A stretch of DNA of 64,000 nucleotides from Hyphomicrobium sp. CS1GBMeth3 (GTDB taxonomy: Bacteria > Pseudomonadota > Alphaproteobacteria > Rhizobiales > Hyphomicrobiaceae), in contig NZ_FPHO01000003.1 in NCBI RefSeq assembly GCF_900117455.1, positions 1,144,501-1,208,500 on the forward strand, in the 5' to 3' direction. The position numbers and the translations under genes were made by a program. This document shows positions 8,750 to 17,618 of the stretch, in pieces; positions within the stretch are counted from its first letter, which is position 1, and the number at the start of each line of letters is the position of its first letter. The notes under the pieces were generated by a model. The model did no database searches. It saw only the letters and a program-made list of their open reading frames with translations, and was not told where the DNA came from.

Positions 8750-9391
8750 ATGGGCTTTAGACGCGCAATCATGGCGACCACGGGCGGCGCGCTCGCTCTC
8801 GTCGCGTTCGGGTTCGTGGTCTTCGCGAACGCCGTGACGCGCGAGCCTGAGCTGCAGGACGCCCGCGCCGACGCCATCGTCGTGCTGACCGGGGGCCAGA
8901 CCCGGATTACCGAGGCTGCCCGCCTGCTGCAGGACAGGCGGGGCGAGCGCCTTTTGATCTCGGGGGTGAACCAGAAGATCGGTCGTGCCTCGTTGCTCAG
9001 GATTTCCGGCCTCGACGAGGAGACCTTCAACTGCTGCGTTGACCTTGGCTATGCCGCCCTGAACACCATCGGCAACGCCGACGAAACGGCTCGCTGGGCG
9101 GAAGCTTTGGGCTACGACCGCCTGATCGTCGTCACGGCGAGCTATCACATGCCGCGTAGCTTGGCCGAGCTGGCGCGCGCCATGCCGAACACCGAGCTCG
9201 TACCCCATCCGGTTGCGCCCGATGTACTACGCCGTAGGGCCTGGTGGCTCGATTCCACGGCGACACGGCTGCTCGCCTCCGAGTACATAAAGTTCCTGCC
9301 CGCCGCGGCCCGTTTGGCGGTATCTCGCGTCATATCACCGTGGCAATCAACGTCCGTTACGGCCGCCTCCGGCACACCACCCAAGTCCTAG
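8750..9391 (+). CDS. YdcF/ElyC-type DUF218 membrane protein
   Basis: 213 residues. One N-terminal membrane segment (GGALALVAFGFVVFANAV) is followed by a DUF218 domain. DAIVVLTGGQTRITEAARLL is the first conserved block, RLLISGVN the second, GNADETARWAEALGYDRLIVVTASYHMPRSLAEL the third. The domain is found in SanA, YdcF and ElyC, which affect envelope integrity and lipid-carrier use; the chemistry is not settled. It sits between ftsEX and a PlsC acyltransferase 5 bases downstream. That places it in a cell-envelope operon, an arrangement common in this order. Confidence 0.88.
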   Translation: MGFRRAIMATTGGALALVAFGFVVFANAVTREPELQDARADAIVVLTGGQTRITEAARLLQDRRGERLLISGVNQKIGRASLLRISGLDEETFNCCVDLGYAALNTIGNADETARWAEALGYDRLIVVTASYHMPRSLAELARAMPNTELVPHPVAPDVLRRRAWWLDSTATRLLASEYIKFLPAAARLAVSRVISPWQSTSVTAASGTPPKS

Positions 9392-9396
9392 AGCCG

Positions 9397-10131
9397 ATGC
9401 TCCTCCTCCGCTCCTACCTGTTCGCATTCGCCTTCTACGTAACCACCGCCCTGATGCTGGTGTTCGGCTCGTGGCTGCTGCTCGGGCCCAGAAGCTGGGC
9501 CATGGCCGGGCTGAAGCTGCACGGCATCATCTGCGTCTGGCTGTTGCGCGTGATCGCCGGCACAAAGCTCGAGGTGCGCGGCCACGACAAGCTGCCGAAA
9601 GGGGCCTGCCTCGTCGTCTCCAAGCACCAATCGGCGTGGGACACCTTCGGCCTCGTGCCGCTGTTCCGCGACCCCGCCATCGTGCTCAAGGATGAGTTGA
9701 AGTGGATCCCGTTCTACGGCTGGTTCTGCGTCAAGTTCGAGCACATCCTGGTGAAGCGCGACAAGGCCGCGAAGGCGCTCAAGGCCATGATCACTGACGC
9801 AAAGCGCAAGGCAGACCAGGGCCGCGAGATCGTCATCTTTCCGGAAGGCACGCGCCAGGCGCCCGGCGCCCCGCCCGACTACAAGCCCGGCTACGTCGCC
9901 CTCTACGAAGCGCTCGAGCTGCCGTGCGTACCGTTGGCACTGAACTCGGGCCTCTTCTGGCCGCGCCGCTCGATGATCCGGCACCCGGGCACCATCGTGG
10001 TCGAATTCCTCGACCCCATTCCGCCCGGCCTGCCGCGCAAGGAGTTCCGCGCGTTGCTGGAAGCCCGCCTCGAGGAAGCCGCTCAACGCCTTGTCAAAGA
10101 GGGCCGCCAGAGCCTCTCAGGTTTGAAATAA
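9397..10131 (+). CDS. plsC: 1-acyl-sn-glycerol-3-phosphate acyltransferase
   Basis: 244 residues from the ATG at 9397, 5 bases after the DUF218 gene stops. It transfers a fatty acyl chain to lysophosphatidic acid to make phosphatidic acid at the inner membrane. The N-terminus is a membrane segment (LFAFAFYVTTALMLVFG). The catalytic HX4D motif is in SKHQSAWDTF, and the acceptor-binding motif is IVIFPEGTRQAPG. The frame is open 51 codons further upstream, but that part overlaps the DUF218 gene and is unlike the family. Confidence 0.92.
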   Translation: MLLLRSYLFAFAFYVTTALMLVFGSWLLLGPRSWAMAGLKLHGIICVWLLRVIAGTKLEVRGHDKLPKGACLVVSKHQSAWDTFGLVPLFRDPAIVLKDELKWIPFYGWFCVKFEHILVKRDKAAKALKAMITDAKRKADQGREIVIFPEGTRQAPGAPPDYKPGYVALYEALELPCVPLALNSGLFWPRRSMIRHPGTIVVEFLDPIPPGLPRKEFRALLEARLEEAAQRLVKEGRQSLSGLK

Positions 10132-10150
10132 CGAGCGTTGAAAATCGGCT

Positions 10151-10420
10151 TTGAACGCGCCCTGCCGTTCTACTTCTAGTTTTACGACCGGTGGCATCCA
10201 CAAGACGCTGCGCGTCACCCCCGCCATGGCCGCAGGACTCACGGACAAGCTCCTGTCGTTCGATGACCTTGTTGTGCTGATGGATGCCGTCGCGCCGAAG
10301 CCGGGACGGCCCCGAAGACGTACAAAAAGCGCGTTCTCACCTCCGACCGATGATCCGACAATGCACGCCTTCAATGCTGCGTTCCCGCTGCCCACCGAAC
10401 GACACCCTGCCCTCCGATGA
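10151..10420 (+). pseudogene. transposase remnant (C-terminal fragment)
   Basis: The translated stretch TGGIHKTLRVTPAMAAGLTDKLLSFDDLVVLMDA resembles the C-terminal tail of IS1-like or related transposases, where a pattern of the kind RPHKTL-x-TPAMAAGL precedes the end. No DDE catalytic core or terminal inverted repeats can be seen, and an in-frame stop lies just upstream, so only the 3' fragment survives. It overlaps the 3' end of the leftward frame at 10337-10938. Together with that broken gene it marks an old insertion scar between plsC and nrdJ. Recognition is by motif alone. Confidence 0.45.
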
Positions 10421-10938
10421 ACGCGACTCTATGCGCAGAATAAAGTCGCGATACTCAAACTGCTGTTCAACGTTAAGGTCGATGGCTCCGACGATCTGCT
10501 CGAACGAGACGAGCCCTCTAGCGAGATCCTGTCGGGGAACCCGCACTTGCCCGACTTTTCGTTCGAATTGATAGAGTCCGTCCGGATCTCGCTCCGGAGG
10601 AGGAGGTTTCCTTAGGGCGTGAAGCTCTGCTAACGCCGCGTCACGCTGTACTTCTATCTCGGCAACGCGCTGGCTATGGCGGCGCTCTGCATCTTGGGCC
10701 ATTTCAGGAGGGACGGACGGCAGCTTGAGGTGTACCACACCGGCAACAGGAGGAACGGTGCAAGCGCGCTGACGACTCTGGTCGTCATATCCGATTGCTG
10801 CGTGAGATAGAAAATGACGGCGCCAATGATCATCTGGACAACGATGACCATGATCATCTTGTCCCGCGTCTCGATGTTCGCCGCCTTACGCGCTGCGGCA
10901 ATCGTCCTCGAATGTACGTCTCGCCAATACCCCGCCAT
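10337..10938 (-). pseudogene. frameshifted membrane/coiled-coil protein
   Basis: Two leftward frames make one plausible protein. The first (from the ATG at 10938, MAGYWRDVHSRTIAAARKA) gives a helical N-terminus and two membrane segments, MIMVIVVQMIIGAVIFYL and VVSALAPFLLLPVW. It then runs into unconserved sequence. The second frame picks up at about 10738 with VHLKLPSVPPEMAQDAE and continues as a charged coiled coil (RVAEIEVQRDAALAELHAL). At the junction the DNA reads CCGGTGTGGTACAC. Removing one TG restores P-V-V-H-L in one frame, so a two-base duplication likely broke the gene. A -1 ribosomal shift is the alternative. Function unknown. Confidence 0.5.
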
Positions 10939-11051
10939 TCAGCCTGGGTAAGCCGTGTCGAAGGCGCCAAGCAAGGATTTTCAAACTGAGACACGACCAG
11001 GGGCGGGAGAGCCTTGAGAAGAACAAACGAGAACTTAAAGAGAACATTTGT

Positions 11052-11080
11052 TTGACGTCGGCGCGGCGCGCTCCTATATT
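11052..11080 (+). promoter_or_regulatory. sigma-70 type promoter for nrdJ
   Basis: TTGACG at 11052-11057, a 17-base spacer, and TATATT at 11075-11080. This is close to the housekeeping consensus with ideal spacing. Transcription would begin near 11087, giving a leader of about 24 bases before the nrdJ start at 11111. No cobalamin riboswitch fits in that short leader. Confidence 0.7.
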
Positions 11081-11110
11081 TAGGGGCCGTTTCAAGGCTT
11101 GAGGGCCTGC

Positions 11111-13501
11111 ATGACCGACGCGCCTGCATTCCTGTCGCCAATCTCGGAAGAGATCTGGCGGCGCAAGTACCGGCTCACAAGCGACGCCGCCCGCGACGAG
11201 ACGCTGGCCGACACCTTCCGCCGCGTCGCTGAGGCTGCGGCCTCCGTCGAGAAGGGCGGCAAGCGCGTGCGCGACCGCTGGGCCCGGCGCTTCTACGAGG
11301 CGATGTCGGACTTCGGCTTCGTGCCCGCAGGCCGCATCCTGGCCGGCGCCGGCACGGGCCGCGCCGTCACGCTCTTCAATTGCTTCGTCATGGGCCGCAT
11401 CGAGGACGACCTCGGCTCCATCTTCGAGAACGTGAAGGAAGCCGCCCTCACCATGCAGCAGGGTGGCGGCATCGGCCACGATTTCTCGACCTTGAGACCC
11501 AAGGGCGCGCTGGTGCGCAGCATCGGCGCCGACGCCTCAGGCCCCGTGAGCTTCATGGACGTCTGGGACGCCATGTGCCGCACTATCATGTCGGCCGGCG
11601 CGCGCCGCGGCGCCATGATGGGCACGCTGAGGTGCGATCACCCGGACATCGAAGCCTTCATCGACGCCAAGTCCGATCCCCTGAAGCTGCGCAACTTCAA
11701 CCTCTCGGTGCTGGTGACAAACGCCTTCATCGCCGCCGTGCGCGCCGGCAAACCGTGGGATCTCGTGTTCGACGGCAAGGTCGTGAAGACGATCGAGGCG
11801 CGCGCGCTGTGGGACCGCATCATGCGCGCCGCTTACGATTACGCCGAGCCCGGCGTCATCTTCATCGACCGCATCAACCGCCAGAACAACCTCTCCTACT
11901 GCGAGGAGATCCGCGCCACCAATCCCTGTGGAGAGCAGCCGTTGCCGCCTTACGGGGCTTGCCTGCTCGGCTCCATCAATCTCGCCGAGATGGTGAGAGA
12001 GCAGTTTGCGAAAGACGCAGCACTCGATCTCACCCGCCTCGAGGAGCGCACGCGCATTGCCGTGCGCTTCCTCGACAACGTCGTCGATATCTCCGGCTAT
12101 CCGCTGGCCGCCCAGCGACAGGAGGCGAAGGCCAAGCGGCGCATCGGGCTCGGCGTGACCGGGCTCGCCGACGCGCTGATCGCGCTCGGCGTGCGCTACG
12201 GCTCGCCCGAGGCGGAGCGTCTTGCCGAGAGCTGGATGGGCGCCATCGAGCGCGCGGCCTATCTTGCCAGCGCCGAGCTGGCCGCCGAGAAAGGCGCGTT
12301 CCCACTCTATGACGCCGAGCAGTTCCTCGCCGCGCCAAACCTGCAACGCTTGCCCGCCGAGGTGCAGGACGCCATCCGCCGCCACGGCATCCGCAACGGC
12401 TGCCTGACCTCGATCGCTCCCACCGGCACCATTTCGCTGTTCGCCGGCAACGTCTCGTCGGGCGTCGAGCCGGTGTTCGACTTCCGCTACGCCCGCCGCG
12501 TTCTGGACCGGGATGGAAATCCTCATGTCGAAGAGGTCGAGGACCTGGCGCATGCGCGTTACCGGCGCGTGGCCGGGAACGACGCACCCCTGACGCCGGC
12601 CTTCGTCAAGGCAGCGGACCTGACGCCGCGCGAGCATCTCGTGATGCAGGCCGCGCTGCAGCGGCACGTGGACAGCTCGATCTCGAAAACCATCAATTGC
12701 CAGGCCGACATCTCCTTCGAGGCGTTTCAATCGATCTATCTCGAAGCCTTCGACCTTGGCCTCAAAGGCTGCACCGCCTATCGCCCGAACACGGTAACCG
12801 GCGCCGTGCTCTCTGCCATCGAGGCGCCCGCCGCGACGCCCGACGAGAGCACTGTAACCATCGAGCCTTTACACGTCGCGCCGGCCCCCGCCGCCCCACC
12901 CGGCACCGCTGGCGCGGCGCCATCGGGCCATGGCGGCGTCATCTACATGGCAAAGCCTCTCGACCGCGATCCCGTGCTCGCGGGCTACACCTACAAGCTC
13001 AAGTGGCCCGAGAGCGACCACGCGCTCTACGTCACCCTCAACGATATTGAAACTAACGGCCGCCGCCGTCCCTTTGAGATCTTCATCAACACGCGCAACC
13101 TCGAGCACTACGCCTGGACGGTCGCGCTGACGCGCATGATCAGCGCCGTGTTCCGCCGCGGCGGCGACGTCGCCTTCGTCGCCGAGGAGCTGAAGGCCGT
13201 GTTCGACCCGCAGGGTGGCCGTTGGATGGGCGGGCGCTACGTGCCGAGCCTGCTCGCCGCCATCGGCGAGGTGATCGAAGCGCATATGAAGCGCATCGGC
13301 TTCCTCTCCGATCCCGACGGCGTGTCGGAGCTGCCGCTTGCTCCACCGGTCGCCGTGGCGCACGGCGGCGAAGAGAACGCAGCTTTGAGAAGCGGGAGCC
13401 GTCCCCTTGGCCGCAGCTGCCCGCGCTGCGCGGCGCAGGCCTTCGTGAAGGAGGAGGGCTGCTGGACATGCCGCGCCTGCGGCTTCTCGCGGTGCGACTG
13501 A
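11111..13501 (+). CDS. nrdJ: vitamin B12-dependent ribonucleoside-diphosphate reductase (class II)
   Basis: 796 residues. The enzyme makes deoxyribonucleotides with adenosylcobalamin as radical source and works with or without oxygen. The active-site cysteines are readable: Cys91 in NCFVMG, Cys273 in NPCGEQPLPPYG and Cys284 in GACLLGSIN. The 11-residue spacing of the last pair matches known class II enzymes. LTSIAPTGTISLFAGNVSSG is the phosphate-binding region. The C-terminus carries two CxxC pairs (CPRC and CRAC), the zinc-binding tail that also relays electrons. I chose the ATG at 11111; a TTG at 11099 is in frame but less likely. A consensus promoter lies just upstream. No class I nrdAB is seen here. 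Confidence 0.96.
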   Translation: MTDAPAFLSPISEEIWRRKYRLTSDAARDETLADTFRRVAEAAASVEKGGKRVRDRWARRFYEAMSDFGFVPAGRILAGAGTGRAVTLFNCFVMGRIEDDLGSIFENVKEAALTMQQGGGIGHDFSTLRPKGALVRSIGADASGPVSFMDVWDAMCRTIMSAGARRGAMMGTLRCDHPDIEAFIDAKSDPLKLRNFNLSVLVTNAFIAAVRAGKPWDLVFDGKVVKTIEARALWDRIMRAAYDYAEPGVIFIDRINRQNNLSYCEEIRATNPCGEQPLPPYGACLLGSINLAEMVREQFAKDAALDLTRLEERTRIAVRFLDNVVDISGYPLAAQRQEAKAKRRIGLGVTGLADALIALGVRYGSPEAERLAESWMGAIERAAYLASAELAAEKGAFPLYDAEQFLAAPNLQRLPAEVQDAIRRHGIRNGCLTSIAPTGTISLFAGNVSSGVEPVFDFRYARRVLDRDGNPHVEEVEDLAHARYRRVAGNDAPLTPAFVKAADLTPREHLVMQAALQRHVDSSISKTINCQADISFEAFQSIYLEAFDLGLKGCTAYRPNTVTGAVLSAIEAPAATPDESTVTIEPLHVAPAPAAPPGTAGAAPSGHGGVIYMAKPLDRDPVLAGYTYKLKWPESDHALYVTLNDIETNGRRRPFEIFINTRNLEHYAWTVALTRMISAVFRRGGDVAFVAEELKAVFDPQGGRWMGGRYVPSLLAAIGEVIEAHMKRIGFLSDPDGVSELPLAPPVAVAHGGEENAALRSGSRPLGRSCPRCAAQAFVKEEGCWTCRACGFSRCD

Positions 13502-13778
13502 AGCTCGAGAAGGATCACCCCGCAGCGGGAAAAAACGTGACGGATCCGTGGCAACGGCAGCGGACATCGAGGGCGAGGAGCGCCCCCGCTAACCCCATGA
13601 CTCGCAAGCTTGGTTCCGCACGAAACAGCGCTGCGGCCCGCCCTCCTGGTAACACTAACGGCAGGCGCAAATGCCCAAAAATGACTGAGTTCGAGCCACA
13701 TTTAGGCTGGAAATTCAGAGCATTCTCAAGAGCGTTCGGTAGTGATTAGAGCCGCGTAACTCGGCAAGGAACTGCAAG

Positions 13779-14216
13779 ATGGGAGCGCGTGTCATTCAAC
13801 TCGCTGAGGCCAGAGCCCGCCGCCGTCTGGAGTCCGCCCCTCAGGTCTCCAAGGCCTACGACACCCTCGATCGGAACGCCGGCTTCCACTTCTGGAGCGG
13901 CGCCTCCGGCCAGCGTTACGTTCACACCGTCTACGATCTTCTCGACTGCCCGGAGGTTCCGGCCGCCAACTTCCTGCTGGTGCGCCGCGACATCACAGGC
14001 CAGCGCTCGGTGCTCGCCATCGGCCACCTGAAGAACCAGGCACCCTCGCTGAACCTCGCCGAGATCCGCCATCGCGCGGCACGCCTCGGTGCCAACGAGG
14101 TCCACATCCATCTGCTCGCCCCGTCGGCTCAAGAGCGCCGCGTCGTCGAGCTCGATCTGCGCGCCGGCGGCATCGACGCCGAAATGAGCACCCCTATGGC
14201 CGCCACGCGCCACTGA
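13779..14216 (+). CDS. conserved hypothetical protein
   Basis: 145 residues, soluble, no signal peptide. The sequence has an ordered middle (GFHFWSGASGQRYVHTVYDLLDCPEVPAANFLLVRR) and a helical region (NLAEIRHRAARLGANEVHIHLLA). I do not recognise a named family, but codon use and the compact fold-like pattern of alternating strands support a real gene. The start is the ATG at 13779 with AAGGAAC about 10 bases upstream. A hairpin with a T-rich tail follows about 35 bases after the stop. It stands alone between nrdJ and crcB. Confidence 0.72.
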   Translation: MGARVIQLAEARARRRLESAPQVSKAYDTLDRNAGFHFWSGASGQRYVHTVYDLLDCPEVPAANFLLVRRDITGQRSVLAIGHLKNQAPSLNLAEIRHRAARLGANEVHIHLLAPSAQERRVVELDLRAGGIDAEMSTPMAATRH

Positions 14217-14250
14217 GTATTGACCCTTCCCCCCTCCCGTCACGACCATC

Positions 14251-14284
14251 GCGTCGGCTTCCCCCAAGCCGGCGCGATTTTCGT
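14251..14284 (+). terminator. intrinsic terminator
   Basis: CGTCGGCTT pairs with AAGCCGGCG around a CCCCC loop (one G-T pair), followed by CGATTTTCGTTT. It ends the gene at 13779-14216 and also lies 6 bases past the crcB stop on the other strand. Confidence 0.6.
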
Positions 14285-14289
14285 TTCAG

Positions 14290-14670
14290 TCAGCCGAACG
14301 CGGCGCGCATGGCCCAAAGGCCAAGGAACAGCCCGAGCACGGAGAGGATGACGCTCCCCACTGCGTAGGTCACGGCAGCAAGCGCCTCGCCACGCTCCAT
14401 CAGAAGCGCGGTATCGAGCGAGAAGGCCGAGAAGGTGGTGAAACCGCCGAGGATGCCGGTGGCGAGGAACAGCCTCAGCTCCGGAAGCGCCTCTCCACGG
14501 AATGCGAACCACCCCACCGCAAGCCCCATCGCCGTCGAGCCGATGACGTTGATCGCCAGGATGCCGTAAGGAAACCCTGTCCCCATCAGGGCGGTGATCC
14601 ACGTATTCAGGAAGTGGCGCAGCAGGCCGCCCACTCCTGCGCCGATGAAAACGACGATGGATGCCAACAT
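14290..14670 (-). CDS. crcB: fluoride ion channel CrcB/Fluc
   Basis: 126 residues with four membrane segments. It forms a dual-topology dimer that exports fluoride. The signatures are GAGVGGLLRHFLNTW in the first helix, AINVIGSTAMGLAVGW with the pore Asn in the second, and GILGGFTTFSAFS in the third, which carries the Phe box and the central sodium site. GGAGG lies 6 bases before the ATG at 14670. A fluoride riboswitch lies upstream on the same strand, so expression should rise with fluoride. Confidence 0.95.
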   Translation of the reverse strand: MLASIVVFIGAGVGGLLRHFLNTWITALMGTGFPYGILAINVIGSTAMGLAVGWFAFRGEALPELRLFLATGILGGFTTFSAFSLDTALLMERGEALAAVTYAVGSVILSVLGLFLGLWAMRAAFG

Positions 14671-14724
14671 GCAAACCTCCGCATTCGACTTCGCTCAGCT
14701 TCCGCACAGGGAAGCTCTACGCAA

Positions 14725-14807
14725 GCTCCTACCCGCGCAAAAAAGCGCCTGGTAGGAGCCATCAGCCTTGCGGCGGTTGTCGGGAGACTCCATTCCCATC
14801 CCACGCC
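14725..14807 (-). ncRNA. fluoride riboswitch (crcB motif) with expression platform
   Basis: On the minus strand the leader of crcB reads GGGATGGGAATGGAGTCTCC, then CGACAACCGCCGCAAGG, then CTGATGGCTCCTACC. This follows the known aptamer order: GG-x-GATG in P1/J, a CCGCC/GG-C P2 stem, and the 3' block CTGATGGC-CTCC that closes the pseudoknot. Immediately after, CTCCTACC pairs with GGTAGGAG across a GCGC-T6-GCGC loop (14731-14759). The 3' aptamer strand is shared with that hairpin, which would let fluoride binding change the fold. No long U-tract follows, so control is more likely through translation or a weak stop of transcription. About 55 bases separate it from the crcB start codon. Confidence 0.88.
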
Positions 14808-14859
14808 GGCAATGTGCGCGAAGCGCCGGCCTTTGACAAGGCGGTGCGGCGACAACGCG

Positions 14860-15534
14860 TCAATCGAGCTTGGCGCGGAATCCGAAGCGGTTATCGCGCA
14901 CCGTGCGCGGCGAGGCGATCGGCCGAGCCGCCCATGCCCGCCTCAGCGCCACGGCGCTAGACGCGGCCTCGTTGCCATCCCCCGTCGCACGCGCCGCCAA
15001 CGGCCCCGTGAGCGTGGCAAGCCGCGCGAGCCGCGGCTCGTAAATGCCGAGCTCTTTGAGGTGGCGGATGGTGCTTGCGAGATACTCGAGATTGGTGCCG
15101 CCAAAGCCAGCCGAGCGGCGGATGAGGTCCGCTTCGCGCTTGAGCGGCAGCGAGCCCGCATAGGCCGGATGCGAGCGCTCGGCGATGTAGGTTATGGCCC
15201 ACACCGTGCGCGGCGAGCCGTGAAGCTCAACCGGCACCAGGGCTTCGCGATAGACGCCGTAGATCAGCTCGCGGCGCCTCAGATACCGCACAACCGCATC
15301 TTGTGCTTCGGGCGCCAGCCGGAATGCCATGCCCTCACACACGCCACCGCGATCGAGCCCGAGAACGAGCCCCGGCTGCCGCAACGTGCCCCGGTAGTGA
15401 ATGGAGTAGATGCAGAAGGCGCGATGATAGCCCACGAGCCGCACGCGCTGTGCTTCCACGAACGGAAAGCCCGGGTTCCACATCAGCGACCCGTAGCCGA
15501 ACACCCAGGTTTCGGCCGGCTCGACCGGCATCAA
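14860..15534 (-). CDS. chaC: glutathione-specific gamma-glutamylcyclotransferase (ChaC-like)
   Basis: 224 residues. ChaC enzymes split glutathione into 5-oxoproline and Cys-Gly. The opening WVFGYGSLMWNPGFPF is the family's glycine loop that binds the gamma-glutamyl group. It is followed by VGYHRAFCIYSIHYRGT and LVLGLDRGGVCEGMAFRL, both standard. The catalytic Glu probably lies in REALVPVEL or the nearby RRELIYG segment. It lies between crcB and tyrC on the same strand, 12 bases after tyrC, so it may be read from the hisC-tyrC transcript. The start is the ATG pair at 15534. Confidence 0.88.
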   Translation of the reverse strand: MMPVEPAETWVFGYGSLMWNPGFPFVEAQRVRLVGYHRAFCIYSIHYRGTLRQPGLVLGLDRGGVCEGMAFRLAPEAQDAVVRYLRRRELIYGVYREALVPVELHGSPRTVWAITYIAERSHPAYAGSLPLKREADLIRRSAGFGGTNLEYLASTIRHLKELGIYEPRLARLATLTGPLAARATGDGNEAASSAVALRRAWAARPIASPRTVRDNRFGFRAKLD

Positions 15535-15546
15535 GCTGCTCCCCGG

Positions 15547-16518
15547 CTAGGACTTCTTCTTGTCCGCTGCAAGCCCAGGCTCGCTTGTATGCGGGCGCCC
15601 GAAATCCGGCGCCGCCGTGTCCTGCCCCGCCTGGATGATGCCGCGCCGGATCGTCCGCGCCTCGCTGAAGGTGCGGAACAACATGTCACCGTCGCCGAAG
15701 CGGATCGCCCGCTGCAGCGCCGTCAGATCCTCGGTGAAGCGGCCGAGCATGTCGAGTACCGCCTCCTTGTTGTTGAGGAACACGTCGCGCCACATCGTCG
15801 GATCGGAGGCGGCGATGCGCGTGAAGTCGCGGAAGCCTCCGGCCGAGAACTTGATCACCTCGCGGTCGGCCACCCGTTCGAGATGCGCGGCCGTGTTGAC
15901 GATATTGTAGGCGATGAGGTGCGGAACGTGGCTGGTGATGGCAAGCACGAGGTCGTGGTGCTCGGGCGTCATGATCTCGACCTTGGAGCCGAGCGCCTCC
16001 CAGAACGCGGTGAGCTTCTCGACAACCTTGCCGTCCGTATGCGGCTCCGGCGTCAGGATGCACCAACGCCCGTCGAACAGCTCCGCAAAGCCCGCCTCGG
16101 GGCCCGATTGCTCGGTGCCGGCGATCGGATGCCCGGGCACGAAATGCACGCCCTCCGGCACGTGCGGAGCGACGTCGCGCACGATGGCGGCCTTGACCGA
16201 GCCGACATCCGTCAGAATCGCGCCGGGCTTCAGGTTGCGCGAGATCTCTTTCGCGATCGGCCCACAGAGCCCCACCGGCGTGCACAGGATGACGAGATCC
16301 GCGTCTTCGACCGCTTCCGCGGCCGTCACATAGCCTTCAGAAATGAGATCGAGCTTCACCGCCGTCTCGACGGTAGCCGGCGTGCGCGCCGAGCCGACGA
16401 TCTCGCCTGCGATCCCTGCGCGGCGGCAGGCATGGCTGATCGAAGAGCCGATGAGCCCGATGCCGATCAGCGCGATGCGATCGAACATGACCTTTGATGT
16501 GCGTTTTACCTTCGTCAT
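15547..16518 (-). CDS. tyrC: prephenate/arogenate (cyclohexadienyl) dehydrogenase
   Basis: 323 residues. It oxidises and decarboxylates prephenate or arogenate in tyrosine synthesis. [16 protein letters not shown] is the NAD-binding loop. [19 protein letters not shown] and [18 protein letters not shown] are the TyrA blocks; the last carries the catalytic His. A helical dimer domain ([46 protein letters not shown]) follows. The chosen start at 16518 overlaps the hisC stop by ATGA. An internal ATG at 16488 (MFDRIALIG) is also possible. Whether prephenate or arogenate is the substrate cannot be read from sequence. Confidence 0.93.
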   Translation of the reverse strand: MTKVKRTSKVMFDRIALIGIGLIGSSISHACRRAGIAGEIVGSARTPATVETAVKLDLISEGYVTAAEAVEDADLVILCTPVGLCGPIAKEISRNLKPGAILTDVGSVKAAIVRDVAPHVPEGVHFVPGHPIAGTEQSGPEAGFAELFDGRWCILTPEPHTDGKVVEKLTAFWEALGSKVEIMTPEHHDLVLAITSHVPHLIAYNIVNTAAHLERVADREVIKFSAGGFRDFTRIAASDPTMWRDVFLNNKEAVLDMLGRFTEDLTALQRAIRFGDGDMLFRTFSEARTIRRGIIQAGQDTAAPDFGRPHTSEPGLAADKKKS

Positions 16519-17618
16519 CCGCGCGCTCCGACAAAAGCGGCAAGCGCATCGACGACCTTTCGGTTCTCGGCTTCGGTGCCGATCGTGAGGCGCAGGGCGC
16601 CGGGCAAACCATAGCCCGCCACACGCCGCAGGATGATGCCGCGCGACTTGAGGAACGCGTCACCCGCCGCCGCATCGCGCCCCGGCTCGGTCGGGAAATG
16701 CACGAGGACGAAATTGGCGACGCTCGGTGTCACCTTGAGACCGAGCTTTTCGATCTCGGCCGTGAGCCATGGTAGCCATTCGTCGTTGTGGCGGACGGCC
16801 GCCTCGATGTGCCCCCAGTCGTCCATCGCGGCGGCACCGGCGGCGATCGAAGGCACCGACAGGTTGAACGGGCCGCGAATGCGGTTCAGCGCGTCCGCGA
16901 CGGCGGCCGGGCAGTAGGCCCAGCCAATGCGCAGGCCCGCGAGCCCGAAAATCTTCGAGAACGTGCGCGTCATCACCGTGTTCTCGGTGGTGGCGACGAG
17001 CTCGACACCTGCTTCATAGTCATTCTTGCGCACGTACTCGGCATAGGCTGCATCGAGCACGAGCAGCACGTTCGACGGCAGCAAAGCCCGCAAACGGCGC
17101 ACCTCGTCGATCGAGAGATAGGTGCCGGTCGGATTGTTCGGATTGGCGAGAAACACGACGCGCGTGCGCTCCGTGACGCGCGCCAGGATCGCGTCCACGT
17201 CGGCCCTGAGATCGGTCTCCGGGGCGACGACCGGCGTCGCGCCCGCCGCCAGGATCACGATGCGGTAAAGCAGGAAGCCGTGCTCGGTGTAGAGACCCTC
17301 GTCGCCGGGGCCGAGATAGGCATGCGCGATAAGGCTGATCAGCTCGTCGGAACCCGCGCCGCAGACGATGCGGTCCGCGTTGAGCCCGAAACGGCGCGCA
17401 ATGGCGTGGCGCAGCTCCGTGGCATTGCCGTCCGGATAGCGCTCGAGCGCGGCCCCCGCAGCCGAGAACGCCGCGACGGCCTTGGGGCTCGGCCCCAGCG
17501 GCGTCTCGTTCGAGGAGAGCTTGATCGGCTTGACCCCACCCGGAACGCTGGCTTCGCCCGGCACGTAGGCCTCGATGTCGAGAACACCGGGACGGGGCTT
17601 CGGGGCAGAGGCGGCCAT
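16515..17618 (-). CDS. hisC: histidinol-phosphate / aromatic aminotransferase
   Basis: 367 residues from the ATG at 17618. A fold-type I PLP enzyme: [13 protein letters not shown] at the start, [25 protein letters not shown] with the PLP-ring Asp/Tyr, and [17 protein letters not shown] with the Schiff-base Lys. It sits directly before tyrC with a 4-base overlap. The hisC-tyrC pairing is common in alphaproteobacteria, where this enzyme transaminates both imidazole-acetol phosphate and aromatic keto acids. The frame is open 28 codons further upstream, but that part is arginine-rich and unlike the family. Confidence 0.93.
   Translation of the reverse strand: MAASAPKPRPGVLDIEAYVPGEASVPGGVKPIKLSSNETPLGPSPKAVAAFSAAGAALERYPDGNATELRHAIARRFGLNADRIVCGAGSDELISLIAHAYLGPGDEGLYTEHGFLLYRIVILAAGATPVVAPETDLRADVDAILARVTERTRVVFLANPNNPTGTYLSIDEVRRLRALLPSNVLLVLDAAYAEYVRKNDYEAGVELVATTENTVMTRTFSKIFGLAGLRIGWAYCPAAVADALNRIRGPFNLSVPSIAAGAAAMDDWGHIEAAVRHNDEWLPWLTAEIEKLGLKVTPSVANFVLVHFPTEPGRDAAAGDAFLKSRGIILRRVAGYGLPGALRLTIGTEAENRKVVDALAAFVGARG

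Noticed and set aside
11081..11110. Cobalamin riboswitch ahead of nrdJ
   Set aside because: The leader predicted from the promoter is only about 24 bases, too short for the aptamer, and no B12-box is seen upstream.
11537..12730. A 397-codon leftward frame
   Set aside because: Antisense to nrdJ, whose active-site cysteines are in place.
14614..16497. A 627-codon rightward frame
   Set aside because: It is antisense to chaC, tyrC and part of crcB, which have clear motifs. Long antisense frames are expected in GC-rich DNA.
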